This document shows, piece by piece, positions 1 through 9,519 of a stretch of DNA of 51,343 nt. The DNA comes from Rossellomorea vietnamensis NBRC 101237 (GTDB lineage Bacteria > Bacillota > Bacilli > Bacillales > Bacillaceae_B). The stretch is from contig NZ_BCVQ01000028.1 of the NCBI RefSeq assembly GCF_001591825.1, positions 1 through 51,343 on the forward strand, in the 5' to 3' direction. Under the pieces are notes generated by a model. It had not been told where the DNA came from. It saw only the letters and a program-made list of their open reading frames with translations, and did no database searches. Both the position numbers and the translations under genes were made by a program. Within the stretch, counting starts at the first letter, position 1, and every line of letters starts with the position of its first letter.

Positions 1-127
1 TTGTTCTATAATACCCAAATAAGGCTTCAACATCTATGACAAATTTTGCACTCACATTCCAATTGTTTACCCCTTTCAACAAAAAATATTCTAATGTTAC
101 AACATTGTAATGAAACCGTAACGAAAA

Positions 128-155
128 TTGGCAGAAAAATCTGCTAAACTACAAA
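128..155 (+). promoter_or_regulatory. Possible sigma-A promoter of the first SLH gene
   Basis: TTGGCA at 128-133 followed after 16 bases by TACAAA at 150-155 is the best -35/-10 pair in the 206 bases ahead of the first gene. The rest of 1-206 is AT-rich and shows no coding region. The assignment rests on similarity to the consensus only. Confidence 0.3.
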
Positions 156-206
156 TTAGTTAGAATTTACCTACAAAATTCCTACAAAAAAGATTTCGGG
201 GTGTAT

Positions 207-1208
207 ATGTTGAAACAACTTAGGTTAATTAGTCGCATATTAATAGTATTTGTTCTTTCCCTGACCCTCGCGCCACATTGGAATGCATCAGCTGCTTCAA
301 AAGGTGAAGAAATTGTCGCTCTTGCCAAGAAGTATACCGGAGTCCCTTACGTATTTGGCGGAACATCTCCAAGCGGTTTTGATTGCTCGGGATTCTTATA
401 TTACATATACGGGAAGTTTGGAATCGATTTACCAAGAACATCCGCAGAACAGTATAAAGTAGGAAATGCTGTTTCAAAATCAGATTTATTACCAGGCGAT
501 ATCGTTCTATTTGAAAATACATATAAACCAGGAATATCTCATTCCGGTATATACATAGGAAATAATTCATTCATCAGTGCCGAAAACAGTGGCATTAAAG
601 TATCCTCACTTAGCAGTTCTTACTGGGGACCAAAGTTTGTAAAAGGTAAAAGGATTGTAGAACAGCCGATTGAGGGCAGTCTGTTTAAAGATTTACCTGA
701 TAATCATCCTGCATTCGAAGCAATCAAATTATTAAATCAGCAGGACGTAATAAAGGGATACAATGACCAATCATACCGCCCGGATGATCAAGTCACGCGT
801 GGACAGGCTGCTGCCATAATCAATCGCGTACTTAACTATAATTCTACCGGATCCAACTCTTTTAATGATGTAGGGAATAGCAATGCTTTTTCCGAAGATA
901 TTTCAGCTATTGAACACGCTGGAATCATCAAAGGATATACAGATGGAACATTTAGACCGTATGAACCTATGACTCGTGCACAGATGGCAGTCATTCTGGA
1001 TAGAGCCTTTGATTTAAGCAGCAAGACTCAAGTATCTACGGCAAGCATCAAGGTATATAATGATGTTCCCGTTTCTTATTGGGCTAGTGAAGCCATCAAT
1101 TCTCTTTATCATTTAGATAAAACAACGTTATATCAAACTTCTAAATTTAGAGCGATTGATGAATCAACTAGAGCAGAATTTGCGGCAGCGATCTATAATG
1201 TGAAATAG
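207..1208 (+). CDS. SLH-anchored NlpC/P60 cell-wall hydrolase
   Basis: A secreted peptidoglycan hydrolase, 333 aa. A basic N-terminus and hydrophobic stretch form a signal peptide ending near AAS (about residue 30). An NlpC/P60 domain follows (about 32-150) with the catalytic Cys60 in GFDCSGF and His112 in GISHSG. Two clear and one degenerate SLH repeats fill the C-terminal half (about 165-333), so the enzyme should be held on the pyruvylated wall polymer. NlpC/P60 enzymes usually cleave gamma-D-Glu-diaminopimelate bonds in stem peptides. The position that is His in the paralog at 36497 (FIHA) is Ser here (FISA), so activity could be altered. ATG 207 is preferred to GTG 201 because GGGGTG lies at the right distance. 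It is followed by its own terminator. Confidence 0.85.
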   Translation: MLKQLRLISRILIVFVLSLTLAPHWNASAASKGEEIVALAKKYTGVPYVFGGTSPSGFDCSGFLYYIYGKFGIDLPRTSAEQYKVGNAVSKSDLLPGDIVLFENTYKPGISHSGIYIGNNSFISAENSGIKVSSLSSSYWGPKFVKGKRIVEQPIEGSLFKDLPDNHPAFEAIKLLNQQDVIKGYNDQSYRPDDQVTRGQAAAIINRVLNYNSTGSNSFNDVGNSNAFSEDISAIEHAGIIKGYTDGTFRPYEPMTRAQMAVILDRAFDLSSKTQVSTASIKVYNDVPVSYWASEAINSLYHLDKTTLYQTSKFRAIDESTRAEFAAAIYNVK

Positions 1209-1219
1209 TGATATGTATG

Positions 1220-1253
1220 AAAAGACCCCCAATCAGTTGATTGGGGGTCTTTT
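1220..1253 (+). terminator. Rho-independent terminator
   Basis: A perfect 16-bp stem (AAAAGACCCCCAATCA and its complement) with a two-base loop ends in TTTT, 12 bases after the stop codon of the NlpC/P60 gene. Confidence 0.9.
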
Positions 1254-1300
1254 GGTATATATTTCTTATAAAAGAAGTATTTAGTTTTATAGTATAAGTT

Positions 1301-1327
1301 TGGTAGAATAAGAGGAGGGATGTCGAA
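1301..1327 (+). promoter_or_regulatory. Extended -10 promoter with downstream Spo0A-like box
   Basis: TGGTAGAAT (1301-1309) is an extended -10. TGTCGAA (1321-1327), the core of the Spo0A box, starts 12 bases further on and would lie just after the transcription start. The same arrangement recurs at other envelope genes in this window. Confidence 0.45.
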
Positions 1328-1353
1328 TTTAGGAAGAAATGGAGGAAAAAAGA

Positions 1354-3282
1354 ATGAAAAGGAAGATTGCTATAATCGTAACTTTGTTTACGCTTGCTTT
1401 CTCATACTCAATCCCGGTATTTGCAAATGATGATATTACCGGTATTACATTAGAGAAAGAAATGCGGGCTATGGTGGATAAGGGCGTCATAAAAGGTTAT
1501 GGTGAGGGGGTTTATGAACCTGGTGACAATGTGACCCGAGGTGAGTTTGCGACTTTTATTTCAAGAGCTTTAGAGCTTCCGGTTGTAACGGGAAATACAT
1601 TTAAAGACGTAGTACCCTCTTCCGCGCTTGCGGATGGAATTAATAGTGCAAGTGGAGTGGGGATTGTTTCAGGTTATCTGGATGGGAAATTTAAGCCAGA
1701 GGAAAATGTGACTCGTGAACAGATGGCTGCAATGATTTATAGAGCATTGCTTTATAAGGGATATGAAGATTTATCCATGGATTTAACCTTTGAAGACAAT
1801 GACAGAATCAATCAAAGCTTTAAACAGGCTGTGTCAATGAACGTATACTACAAAGTGATAAACGGATATGTCACGGATGGTAAAAGTTACTTTAGACCAA
1901 AAGAAAAGGCCAAGAGAGATCAAGCAGCGGCATTTATTTATCGAATGCTCGAATTGAATCCACCGGAAAAACCTGAAGAACCAAGTGATCCAGATACGAA
2001 TACATACTTTAAGGTAGCTTCAATCAGTAATGGAGAAATCATTCCTATCAACAGAAATTACGATACATTTGAAAAAGCGGAGAGTTCTATCACCAATCCG
2101 AATAATCAAGTAGTATTACTTGGGGACAAAGTAGTGAAAATGTCAAGCGGTGTAGTAGTAGGCAGTTATCCTGCTTCCAGTTACACGGTCGTATACAATG
2201 AATCCATGAACAAACAGTTAACGTATGTATCAAATGCTTTCCAGTCAGAAATGAAATACCTTGGGTCGGACTCGGAAAAAATTAAAGTGCAGGTAGCAGA
2301 TACCGTCGGCTATGTGAAACATGAAAATGTCACTTTAATTCCAGAAGCTTTAACAACAGGGAGGAGTTATTACTACGTGGAGGATGGAAATTTAATTCAT
2401 ACAATCTATTATCCTACCACTAAAATATATAAATCTCCCTATGCAGTAGGAAAAGCTCCAGCCTTTATGAGCACTGGACAGAAGTATTATTCTTGGAATG
2501 GTCATACGTATACCAATGAAAGTGGAAAAGTGGTAGGTGAATCGTATCCCTATTTCAACAGGATTTCAGTGAGAACCAAAACATCTTATACAGCTGAAGA
2601 GCTAAACCAATATATCCTTAAAAAAGCACCTAATGGCGTATTAGTCGGACTCGGGAAGGCTTTCAAGGATGCTGAGGAACAATATGGTGTTAATGCTCTT
2701 TTAATGCTCTCTCATGCTATGCTCGAAACGGGCAAGGGGGATTCAAGGATTGCCAGGGAAAAGAAAAACTTGTTTGGGATTAATGCAACGGATACGAATA
2801 CTTTTGAGAATGCCATGACTTTTGATAGTTTTGAGGATTCGATTAATTACTACGCTAAAGAAGTTATTCTGAAGAAATATGTTGACCCATTCGGGCCATA
2901 TGGAAATGGCGGAGTATTCGGAAATAAATCGGCTGGGATGAACATCAACTATGCCTCGGATATTAACTGGGGTCAAAAAGTAGGTGGCGGCTTCTACACC
3001 ATGGATAAAGAACTTGGTGGTAAAGATATGTTGAATAAAGCGTATCGCATCGGGGAAACCATCAATCCTGAAATTGAAAGAGTAGGATTGAATGTTCGTT
3101 CACAACCCTCCATAACATCAGACGTTCAGTTCGAAATCTTTAAGGTCGGGTACCCACTTACAATCATAGGTGAGGTACAGAAATCGGATGGACTATGGTA
3201 TAAAGTCATCTCTGATTCATTAGATCATAAAGAGGCGTATATACATGGAGCATATGTAAAGTTACTAAATGTTGCAAAGTAA
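1354..3282 (+). CDS. SLH-domain N-acetylglucosaminidase (autolysin)
   Basis: A secreted glycan hydrolase of 642 aa. The signal peptide ends at PVFA (residue 24). Three SLH repeats occupy about 28-210. A central region has no family I recognise, and a glucosaminidase domain (LytB/LytD type, endo-beta-N-acetylglucosaminidase) lies at about 420-565, with the probable catalytic glutamate E458 in MLETGKG. A C-terminal SH3-like wall-binding module (ERVGLNVRSQPS onward) closes the protein. It should cut GlcNAc-MurNAc bonds in the wall during growth or separation. ATG 1354 is chosen over ATG 1339 because GGAGG sits 8 bases ahead of it and directly at the earlier one. The gene is monocistronic and ends at a shared terminator with murJ. 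Confidence 0.87.
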   Translation: MKRKIAIIVTLFTLAFSYSIPVFANDDITGITLEKEMRAMVDKGVIKGYGEGVYEPGDNVTRGEFATFISRALELPVVTGNTFKDVVPSSALADGINSASGVGIVSGYLDGKFKPEENVTREQMAAMIYRALLYKGYEDLSMDLTFEDNDRINQSFKQAVSMNVYYKVINGYVTDGKSYFRPKEKAKRDQAAAFIYRMLELNPPEKPEEPSDPDTNTYFKVASISNGEIIPINRNYDTFEKAESSITNPNNQVVLLGDKVVKMSSGVVVGSYPASSYTVVYNESMNKQLTYVSNAFQSEMKYLGSDSEKIKVQVADTVGYVKHENVTLIPEALTTGRSYYYVEDGNLIHTIYYPTTKIYKSPYAVGKAPAFMSTGQKYYSWNGHTYTNESGKVVGESYPYFNRISVRTKTSYTAEELNQYILKKAPNGVLVGLGKAFKDAEEQYGVNALLMLSHAMLETGKGDSRIAREKKNLFGINATDTNTFENAMTFDSFEDSINYYAKEVILKKYVDPFGPYGNGGVFGNKSAGMNINYASDINWGQKVGGGFYTMDKELGGKDMLNKAYRIGETINPEIERVGLNVRSQPSITSDVQFEIFKVGYPLTIIGEVQKSDGLWYKVISDSLDHKEAYIHGAYVKLLNVAK

Positions 3283-3289
3283 TTGAAAC

Positions 3290-3322
3290 TGAGCCCCTCG
3301 TCTTAAATAGATGAGGGGCTCA
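3290..3322. terminator. Bidirectional terminator between convergent genes
   Basis: TGAGCCCCTC and GAGGGGCTCA form a strong hairpin with a short AT-rich loop, followed by a T-rich run on the + strand. It lies between the glucosaminidase gene and murJ, which point at each other. Confidence 0.85.
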
Positions 3323-3327
3323 TTTCT

Positions 3328-4851
3328 TTATTTTCTTCTTTTCAGCATTTGCAAGAGACGGTTAAAGCCTTCTCTATAAAATACGCGTAAACTTACCGCG
3401 TATATGATCATTCCCAGCGGCACTAATATTAGCAATTTCCACAACGAGTATAAATCCTCGAACCAACCAATCTTTTGTATAAAATAAAGCGGCACGCTCA
3501 TGATCAGCGTAGGTGGGATGGAGCGAACGATCAGTCTGGTTAATTTCGTTACTTCACTTTTCTCGAAATCTTTATACACAACCATTGAAGAAACGACTAA
3601 GTAATAGACAGCCACAATCGAACTTGATAAGGCCAAGCCGGCGTAGCCCATCCTGTCGACGAGTAAATAGTTCAGTATCACGTTCACAAGGATGGTAGTC
3701 ACACTGATTCGAAAGATGATAGCGGTCTTTCCACGTGCATACATGGATTTGGAAACGATAAATTGTAAACCTTGAGTGACAATCAAAGGTAAATAAAATA
3801 ATAGAGCAAGATACGTATTTTGTGTATCCTCATTTGTAAAAGCTCCACGTTCATAAATAAAGGATAGTGCAGAGTCACCTACCACGAATAATCCGGCTGC
3901 AATCGGGAGTAAGGTTAACAAGGAAATCTCAAGCCCCATAAAGAACGTGTTTTGGAACTTAGAGGGGTTATCGACCTGTTCCGATAGTAAAGTAAAGATG
4001 ATTGCCGCGATCGTGGTGGCATAGATTGCATTTGGAATACTTACGAGAAGGGATGCGTTATTTAAATAAGTGACGGCACCTTCAATGGTTCCTGATGCAA
4101 AGGTTTTGTCGATGAACATATTCACTTGACCGACGATCGAATTTAATAAAGACGGTATAATCAGGGCAATAAATGCTTTTCTAAAATCGTGATTAACATG
4201 TAATGTCGGTTGCCATTGAAATCCTTTTTTCAACAAGAAAGAAAATTGGATGATCGCACCCAAAACGGTCCCGAAAATAAACCCATAGGCCAAGCTGTGA
4301 ATTCCCCAAATGTTTGAAAATAGCAGGGCGAATATGGCCCCCATCAATGTTGCAAGAAGTTTGGAGATTTGAGAAGGGACGAAAACCCTTCTTGCTTGTA
4401 AATAGGATTCTAAAATGCCGTTTAACGCGATTGCACTCATGAACAAAAAGAAAAACTGGGTGATTTCTACAGCAATCTCTTCTGTTGTAGGGTGCATATG
4501 GCCAAAGATGAGGGGCACGAAGTAAGGGACCAGGAAGTATCCGATTGCTGTAACCCCAAGGAAGATGAGTACAGTACTATTTAATATCCCATTCGCATTT
4601 CTTTCGGTCTCAGCTGGATTCTCTTTTCTTTCCTTCACATACATAGGTAAGAATACGTTATTAAAACCACTGGCGATCATGGCAACAATCAGGGTAATAA
4701 ACGTAAATGCTAACAAGTAACCATCGGTGTACTCATTCGCACCAAATTCATTTGCAATGATACTTTCCCGTAGAAATCCGGATAATTTAAGCACTAACGC
4801 CAATAGAGTAATCCATATGGCGGTTTTTTTTAATGTGGACACCTTTGTCAC
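3328..4851 (-). CDS. murJ: MurJ/MviN-family lipid-linked sugar flippase
   Basis: An integral membrane protein of 507 aa with about 14 hydrophobic segments and the MviN family N-terminal pattern (LSGFLRESIIANEFGA, GYLLAFTF). MurJ proteins flip lipid II across the membrane. Because this copy is last in a unit behind a GT4 glycosyltransferase and csaB, it could instead flip the lipid-linked secondary wall polysaccharide, like a Wzx protein; that is inference. The annotated start is GTG 4851 with a weak AAAG upstream. A second GTG nine bases downstream (4842) has GCAGGTG at a better distance, so the protein may begin three residues later. Confidence 0.85.
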   Translation of the reverse strand: MTKVSTLKKTAIWITLLALVLKLSGFLRESIIANEFGANEYTDGYLLAFTFITLIVAMIASGFNNVFLPMYVKERKENPAETERNANGILNSTVLIFLGVTAIGYFLVPYFVPLIFGHMHPTTEEIAVEITQFFFLFMSAIALNGILESYLQARRVFVPSQISKLLATLMGAIFALLFSNIWGIHSLAYGFIFGTVLGAIIQFSFLLKKGFQWQPTLHVNHDFRKAFIALIIPSLLNSIVGQVNMFIDKTFASGTIEGAVTYLNNASLLVSIPNAIYATTIAAIIFTLLSEQVDNPSKFQNTFFMGLEISLLTLLPIAAGLFVVGDSALSFIYERGAFTNEDTQNTYLALLFYLPLIVTQGLQFIVSKSMYARGKTAIIFRISVTTILVNVILNYLLVDRMGYAGLALSSSIVAVYYLVVSSMVVYKDFEKSEVTKLTRLIVRSIPPTLIMSVPLYFIQKIGWFEDLYSLWKLLILVPLGMIIYAVSLRVFYREGFNRLLQMLKRRK

Positions 4852-4876
4852 CTGCTTTAGAATTCCATAATTATCT

Positions 4877-4921
4877 AAAAAAGATGCTGACCAATGGGAT
4901 CCAGTGTCTTCATGGTCAGCA
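4877..4921 (-). terminator. Terminator of the csaB-glycosyltransferase unit
   Basis: TGCTGACCA (4885-4893) pairs with TGGTCAGCA (4913-4921). On the - strand the stem is followed by a run of six T (4882-4877 complement). It separates the glycosyltransferase gene from murJ, so murJ may be transcribed separately or by read-through. Confidence 0.75.
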
Positions 4922-4946
4922 GTATTTTTTCATTGGTTAAAATAAA

Positions 4947-6116
4947 TTAAGCTAGCGCGCTTTTATATATGGCTTCATACTTTTTAGCAGCAGCGATATG
5001 AGAGTATTGTTCTTCTATTTTCGTTCGTGCTTTAGCTGCCATTCTTTGTCCTTCTTCAGGGTGATCCAAGAAGTAGATAATCGCATCAGAAAGCTCTTCT
5101 ACATTTTGTTCTTCTACAAGTAAGCCGTCCACTTCAGGATCAACGATTTCTTTTAGTCCTCCGACTGCACAAGCGACTAGAGGTGATCCAGAACCCATAG
5201 CTTCGAGTGCAGAGATTGAAGTGGCTTCTTCCACACCGGCAGAATGGACGCTCGGTACCAGCACGACATCACTCAATGCATAGTACTCTTTGATTTGATC
5301 GTGAGGGATGGCTCCAAGAAGAGTGACGTTATTTTGTAAAGAGTGCTTCTCAACGATTTTCTTGATTTCTGAAAGGGCTTCTCCGCTTCCAGCATAGATC
5401 AATTTTGTATTAGGGTGTTTCTCAAGAACTTTAGGTAATGACAATGCCGGATAAATGACACCGTTTTTCTTCGTTAATCTTCTAGGAACGAATAATACAT
5501 GGTCATCCTTTGATATCCCGTATTTATCCCGGAATTGATTCCTAAATTCTTGATCCGGTTTAAAGCTGTGGATATCAATGAAGTTCCGGATGGCATGTCC
5601 GTCCACACCTGAGATTTCCTTCACATACTCTTTTAAGCGTTGGTCGACCGTGATGATTTTTCTTGTTCCTTTATACGCCTTGATTTCAACTTCTTTCATA
5701 TAAGCAGCTTCTTCGCTTCCTTCATCCATGGACCCTTTACTGATGGATTCAAAGGTCATGTAACCATGGACAGTTGAAACAGTAGGGATTCCGGTTTCAA
5801 GGGCAGCAAGGGTGGTAAATGGATCCTGAGCATTAATCAGGTCATATTGCTTGTCCTTGTTCTTTTCGATTAAGGCTTGAATTAAATTTTTCCTGGCATT
5901 ATGAGACCAAACAATGCCTTTGCCCTTTTTGACTTTGTTAAGGATGAAGCTTGGTCCTTTGGCATAAACGTTTTGCTTTGATGCAGGGACATCAGAGAAG
6001 GATAATACATCCACCTCATGTCCCAGGGTTTCAAGACCGGATTTTAAAGTCGTGACATGGGTCGATAATCCTCCGGCATGGGGGTAATCATAAACGGTTG
6101 CGATTAATATTTTCAT
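4947..6116 (-). CDS. GT4-family glycosyltransferase
   Basis: A 389-aa protein with the two-domain GT-B fold of family GT4. The N-terminus MKILIATVYDYPHAGGLSTH is a typical acceptor-domain start. The C-terminal half has the donor-site pattern ATSISALEAMGSGSPLVACAVGGLKEIV, with the E-x7-E spacing. Such enzymes move a sugar from a nucleotide donor to a lipid-linked acceptor at the cytoplasmic face. The gene lies 21 bases downstream of csaB and has the SD GGAGGG 8-9 bases ahead of ATG. Together with csaB it probably builds the secondary cell wall polysaccharide to which SLH domains bind. The sugar specificity cannot be read. Confidence 0.85.
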   Translation of the reverse strand: MKILIATVYDYPHAGGLSTHVTTLKSGLETLGHEVDVLSFSDVPASKQNVYAKGPSFILNKVKKGKGIVWSHNARKNLIQALIEKNKDKQYDLINAQDPFTTLAALETGIPTVSTVHGYMTFESISKGSMDEGSEEAAYMKEVEIKAYKGTRKIITVDQRLKEYVKEISGVDGHAIRNFIDIHSFKPDQEFRNQFRDKYGISKDDHVLFVPRRLTKKNGVIYPALSLPKVLEKHPNTKLIYAGSGEALSEIKKIVEKHSLQNNVTLLGAIPHDQIKEYYALSDVVLVPSVHSAGVEEATSISALEAMGSGSPLVACAVGGLKEIVDPEVDGLLVEEQNVEELSDAIIYFLDHPEEGQRMAAKARTKIEEQYSHIAAAKKYEAIYKSALA

Positions 6117-6137
6117 TTGTATGCCCTCCTATAATAT

Positions 6138-7247
6138 TTAGGCAAAGAATTTATCTTTCATTAAATGTAGATTTCTCTTCGCTTCATTTCTCATTCCTTC
6201 AGCATTCTGTTTAACTGTGAGAGATTCTGCTTCCCGGTTATGAAGAATGGTTTTTGCGTTTTCTGTCACTTGGTTTACATCAATATTATCAAGGTCGGCA
6301 GAATACTTCCACATTCCACTTCGCTTTAATAAACTTTCAACCTTTTTATCATAACTGAATCCGATATGAGGAATTCCCTTTAGTGTAGAGAAAATCAGAG
6401 CGTGCAGGCGCATTCCAATTGTCATCTCACATTCACCTATGAAATTCAAGTATTGGTTAGGTGTAAAGTCTTTGCCTAACATGATGGTTTTCTCAGGCTG
6501 TGTCATATAGCTCATGACCTTTTCACTTGCGTCCACATCATGATGACCTTCCATTGGTACGAAGACGGGAGTGACTCCTTCTTCTTGAATCAGTCTGTCC
6601 AGAACCTGGGCCATTTGTTCGAATTGTTGAATTCGGTCAAACCAAGGTCTAACTGAGACGGCCACCATCTTCTCGTCTCCCTTTAATGGAAGGGACTTGA
6701 TACAGATATCATCATCTTTTGCTTTGAATGCAAAGACAATGTCAGATGTAACGACTGTTTCAGGCTTCTTAACTCCAAGCTTGTGTAGAAGCTCTTTAGA
6801 GTATTGATCTCTCACTGTAATGAAGTCAGCGAAGTTGGCAAGCTTCATTAAGAACTTCCCCCAACCAGAGGTGACAGGTCCAATTCCCTGTGAGAAAAAC
6901 ATGACTTTTGTATTGCAGAGCTTTGCCAATAGGACGATTAACAGATAATAAGGAAGGGGACCAAATAAAAATTTTGTCGGATAAGCATCTTGTAGCAGGC
7001 CACCGCCTCCACTGATCAGAAGATCTGCTTCTTTCAAAGCCTTCACTTTTTCTTTATTCTCTCTTCTCCATGCACGATAGACGCTTTTTACATTATGCTC
7101 TTCTGCTGTCTTCTGAGGTGATAGTGAAAAAACGGTGATATCCGGATTTTCAAATTCCTCACGTAAATTGTCAATAATTGCTTCCAGGATTGCTTCGTCT
7201 CCTGTGTTTCCTAAACCATAAAATCCAGAAATTACAAACTTCTTCAA
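6138..7247 (-). CDS. csaB: Polysaccharide pyruvyl transferase CsaB
   Basis: A 369-aa polysaccharide pyruvyl transferase with the family start FVISGFYGLGNTGDEAIL, the glycine-rich LLISGGGGLLQDAYPT segment and the late MRLHALIF motif. In B. anthracis and Paenibacillus, CsaB transfers pyruvate from phosphoenolpyruvate as a ketal onto ManNAc of the wall polymer, creating the ligand for SLH domains. That fits five SLH protein genes in the same 20 kb. The start is TTG 7247, with AAGGAGG ahead at a slightly long spacing. It is the first gene of a leftward unit with the GT4 gene, divergent from wecC. Confidence 0.95.
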   Translation of the reverse strand: MKKFVISGFYGLGNTGDEAILEAIIDNLREEFENPDITVFSLSPQKTAEEHNVKSVYRAWRRENKEKVKALKEADLLISGGGGLLQDAYPTKFLFGPLPYYLLIVLLAKLCNTKVMFFSQGIGPVTSGWGKFLMKLANFADFITVRDQYSKELLHKLGVKKPETVVTSDIVFAFKAKDDDICIKSLPLKGDEKMVAVSVRPWFDRIQQFEQMAQVLDRLIQEEGVTPVFVPMEGHHDVDASEKVMSYMTQPEKTIMLGKDFTPNQYLNFIGECEMTIGMRLHALIFSTLKGIPHIGFSYDKKVESLLKRSGMWKYSADLDNIDVNQVTENAKTILHNREAESLTVKQNAEGMRNEAKRNLHLMKDKFFA

Positions 7248-7443
7248 AGAAGTTTTCCTCCTTTTTATGTCGTGTAAATCATATAAGAATGCTTCAGGGA
7301 AGCCACTTACACTTCATTTTTTATAAAAATAAAATAATTCACAGTGTATGATACTCACACTTGAAAATCAAACTATATTCTATCACTCCGATCTATTACT
7401 AGCAATTACTATCAATGTAAATGATGCAAGCTTCGACTTCATT

Positions 7444-7470
7444 TGATATACTAACTAGGAAATTGTCGAA
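7444..7470 (+). promoter_or_regulatory. wecC promoter with downstream Spo0A-like box
   Basis: ATGCAA (7424-7429), 17 bases, then TATACT (7447-7452) preceded by TG, forms an extended -10 promoter. TTGTCGAA (7463-7470) follows at about the transcription start. It lies in the 253-base gap between the divergent csaB and wecC operons. Confidence 0.45.
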
Positions 7471-7500
7471 CTTAATTATTCGAAAAGAGGTTTCTTAACG

Positions 7501-8775
7501 ATGGAAAAAATTTGTGTTATAGGATTAGGATATATAGGTTTACCTACATCAGCCATCTTCGCTAAGTCAGGAATTGAGGTCGTCGGTGTAGATGTAAGTG
7601 AGAGAGTTGTGGAAAAACTCAATAATGGAGAAGTTCATATTGAAGAAGTCGGCCTTCCTGAACTGGTCAAAGAAGTGGTGGCAAGTGGAAAACTTCGTGG
7701 CTCTGTTACACCAGAAGAAGCAGATGCCTTTATTATTGCCGTTCCCACACCAATTCATGAGGACCAAACTGCAAATGTTGATTATGTCGTCAGTGCAACG
7801 AAAGCGATTCTGCCATATTTGAAAAAAGGGAACGTCATCATTGTGGAATCGACGATCCCTCCAAGAACCATTAACGACGTTGTTGCTCCTATTATAGAAG
7901 AAAGTGGATTGAATCCACTTGAAGATGTCTATTTGGCTCACTGTCCGGAACGGGTCCTTCCTGGGCGAATTCTGATCGAATTGATTGAGAATACCCGTAT
8001 AGTCGGAGGAATTACGCCGGAAGCTTCCAAACAAGCCGGAGACGTGTATCGTCAAGTTGTAACAGGTGATGTGATTGAAACGGAAGCTGTTACAGCAGAA
8101 ATGTCTAAGTTGATGGAAAACACATTCCGTGATGTGAATATTGCTTTAGCGAATGAACTTGTGAAAATTTCGGCAAAGTTAAATGTAAATGCTCACGATG
8201 TGATTGAACTTGCCAACAAACATCCACGGGTGAACCTGCACCAGCCTGGACCAGGGGTTGGGGGACACTGCTTAGCTGTAGATCCATACTTTATCGTTGA
8301 AAAGGCTTTGGATGAATCCCCGCTTATTCAGACTGCAAGAGGGATTAATAACTCCATGCCTGAGTTTGTTGTCTCACAGGTGGAAAGACTGACAGCAGAA
8401 ATTGAGAATCCTGTCATCGCAGTGTTTGGTCTGACCTACAAAGGAAATATCGATGATGTTCGTGAAAGTCCGGCACTTGATATTACGAAAATGCTTGTCA
8501 ACCATCCTAAATTCGATGTAAGAGCACATGATCCTCATGTTCGTGATGAGCAGGTTTCATTCCCGTTATATTCGTTTGAAGAATCCATCAAGGATGCTCA
8601 CCTGGTACTTGTTCTTGCAGATCATAACGAGTTTAAAGTAATGGACGAGCAGGTTCTGGTAAAAGGCTTAAAAGCACCTGTCGTATTCGATACTAAAAAT
8701 TGTGTGCCTGAATTTAAGGATCTAGTTGTTTATCGAATCGGTGATTTGACCAATTTACGTTCAATTCAGGAATAA
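7501..8775 (+). CDS. wecC: UDP-N-acetyl-D-mannosamine dehydrogenase
   Basis: A 424-aa nucleotide-sugar dehydrogenase that oxidises the C6 of UDP-ManNAc with two NAD+ to give UDP-ManNAcA. The NAD-binding GLGYIGLP lies at residues 8-15. The segment FRDVNIALANEL and the active-site Cys in GPGVGGHCLAVDPYF are typical of the WecC subgroup rather than UDP-glucose dehydrogenases (GGSCFPKD). A C-terminal UDP-binding domain contains GLTYKGNIDDVRESPA. It is the first gene of a rightward operon with a TagA-type transferase, a polymerase and a GT4 enzyme, so the polymer probably contains ManNAc uronic acid. No UDP-GlcNAc 2-epimerase is in the window. Confidence 0.88.
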   Translation: MEKICVIGLGYIGLPTSAIFAKSGIEVVGVDVSERVVEKLNNGEVHIEEVGLPELVKEVVASGKLRGSVTPEEADAFIIAVPTPIHEDQTANVDYVVSATKAILPYLKKGNVIIVESTIPPRTINDVVAPIIEESGLNPLEDVYLAHCPERVLPGRILIELIENTRIVGGITPEASKQAGDVYRQVVTGDVIETEAVTAEMSKLMENTFRDVNIALANELVKISAKLNVNAHDVIELANKHPRVNLHQPGPGVGGHCLAVDPYFIVEKALDESPLIQTARGINNSMPEFVVSQVERLTAEIENPVIAVFGLTYKGNIDDVRESPALDITKMLVNHPKFDVRAHDPHVRDEQVSFPLYSFEESIKDAHLVLVLADHNEFKVMDEQVLVKGLKAPVVFDTKNCVPEFKDLVVYRIGDLTNLRSIQE

Positions 8776-8785
8776 GGTGGATAAC

Positions 8786-9505
8786 ATGAAGAAAGAGTCT
8801 TACTTTGGAATTAATGTATCGCCATACACGTATGAAGAAATTATTGGGGATATTAAAAAGCGTATCAGTTCGAATCAAACCTCCACGATCATTGCTGTCA
8901 ACCCTGAGAAAGTAATGAAGGGTGAAAAGAATACGGAATTGAGAGAACTGATCAACTCTGCCACTTACCAAATACCTGATGGTGTCGGAATTCTGTTGGC
9001 CTCCAAATTAAAAGGAGGCCAGATCCGTTCCCGGGTAACAGGTGTGGATATGATGGAGAGGCTTCTTCGATTTGCTCAGGAAGAAAACCATGGTGTGTTT
9101 CTATATGGGGCAAAAGAGGAGGTTGTATCCAAGGCTGGAGAAAACATAGAAAAGAAATATCCCGGAATCACCATCTCAGGCTACCAAAATGGTTATATTA
9201 AGGACAATGAAGCCTTAGTCCAGCAGATAAATGCATCCGGGGCAAAGTTACTGTTCGTTGCGATGGGCAGCCCTCGCCAGGAGCTTTGGATAAGAGAAAA
9301 TATGCCGAGATTGAATACGTTGGTTTATCAAGGTGTCGGCGGGAGCTTTGACGTATTTGCCGGGCACGTGAAGCGTGCGCCAAAGCTATATCGTAAGTTC
9401 GGAATTGAGTGGCTGTATCGACTAATGAAGGAACCGAAACGCCTGAAGCGGCAAATGGCGCTTCCGCAATTCTTAGCAAAGGTTCTATTCAGTAAAAACA
9501 AATAG
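8786..9505 (+). CDS. WecG/TagA/CpsF family glycosyltransferase (GT26)
   Basis: A 239-aa GT26 enzyme. It shows the family core: IIAVNPEKVMKG, the PDGVGI motif with its catalytic Asp, GVDMMERLL and GSPRQELWI. TagA adds ManNAc to undecaprenyl-PP-GlcNAc made by TagO, and WecG adds ManNAcA. With wecC directly upstream, ManNAc or ManNAcA transfer is the likely job, on the TagO product encoded at 24203. ATG 8786 is chosen because AAGGTGG, overlapping the wecC stop codon, is 5 bases ahead; GTG 8777 has no room for a ribosome site. Confidence 0.88.
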   Translation: MKKESYFGINVSPYTYEEIIGDIKKRISSNQTSTIIAVNPEKVMKGEKNTELRELINSATYQIPDGVGILLASKLKGGQIRSRVTGVDMMERLLRFAQEENHGVFLYGAKEEVVSKAGENIEKKYPGITISGYQNGYIKDNEALVQQINASGAKLLFVAMGSPRQELWIRENMPRLNTLVYQGVGGSFDVFAGHVKRAPKLYRKFGIEWLYRLMKEPKRLKRQMALPQFLAKVLFSKNK

Positions 9506-9519
9506 AGAGGGTTTCTATC

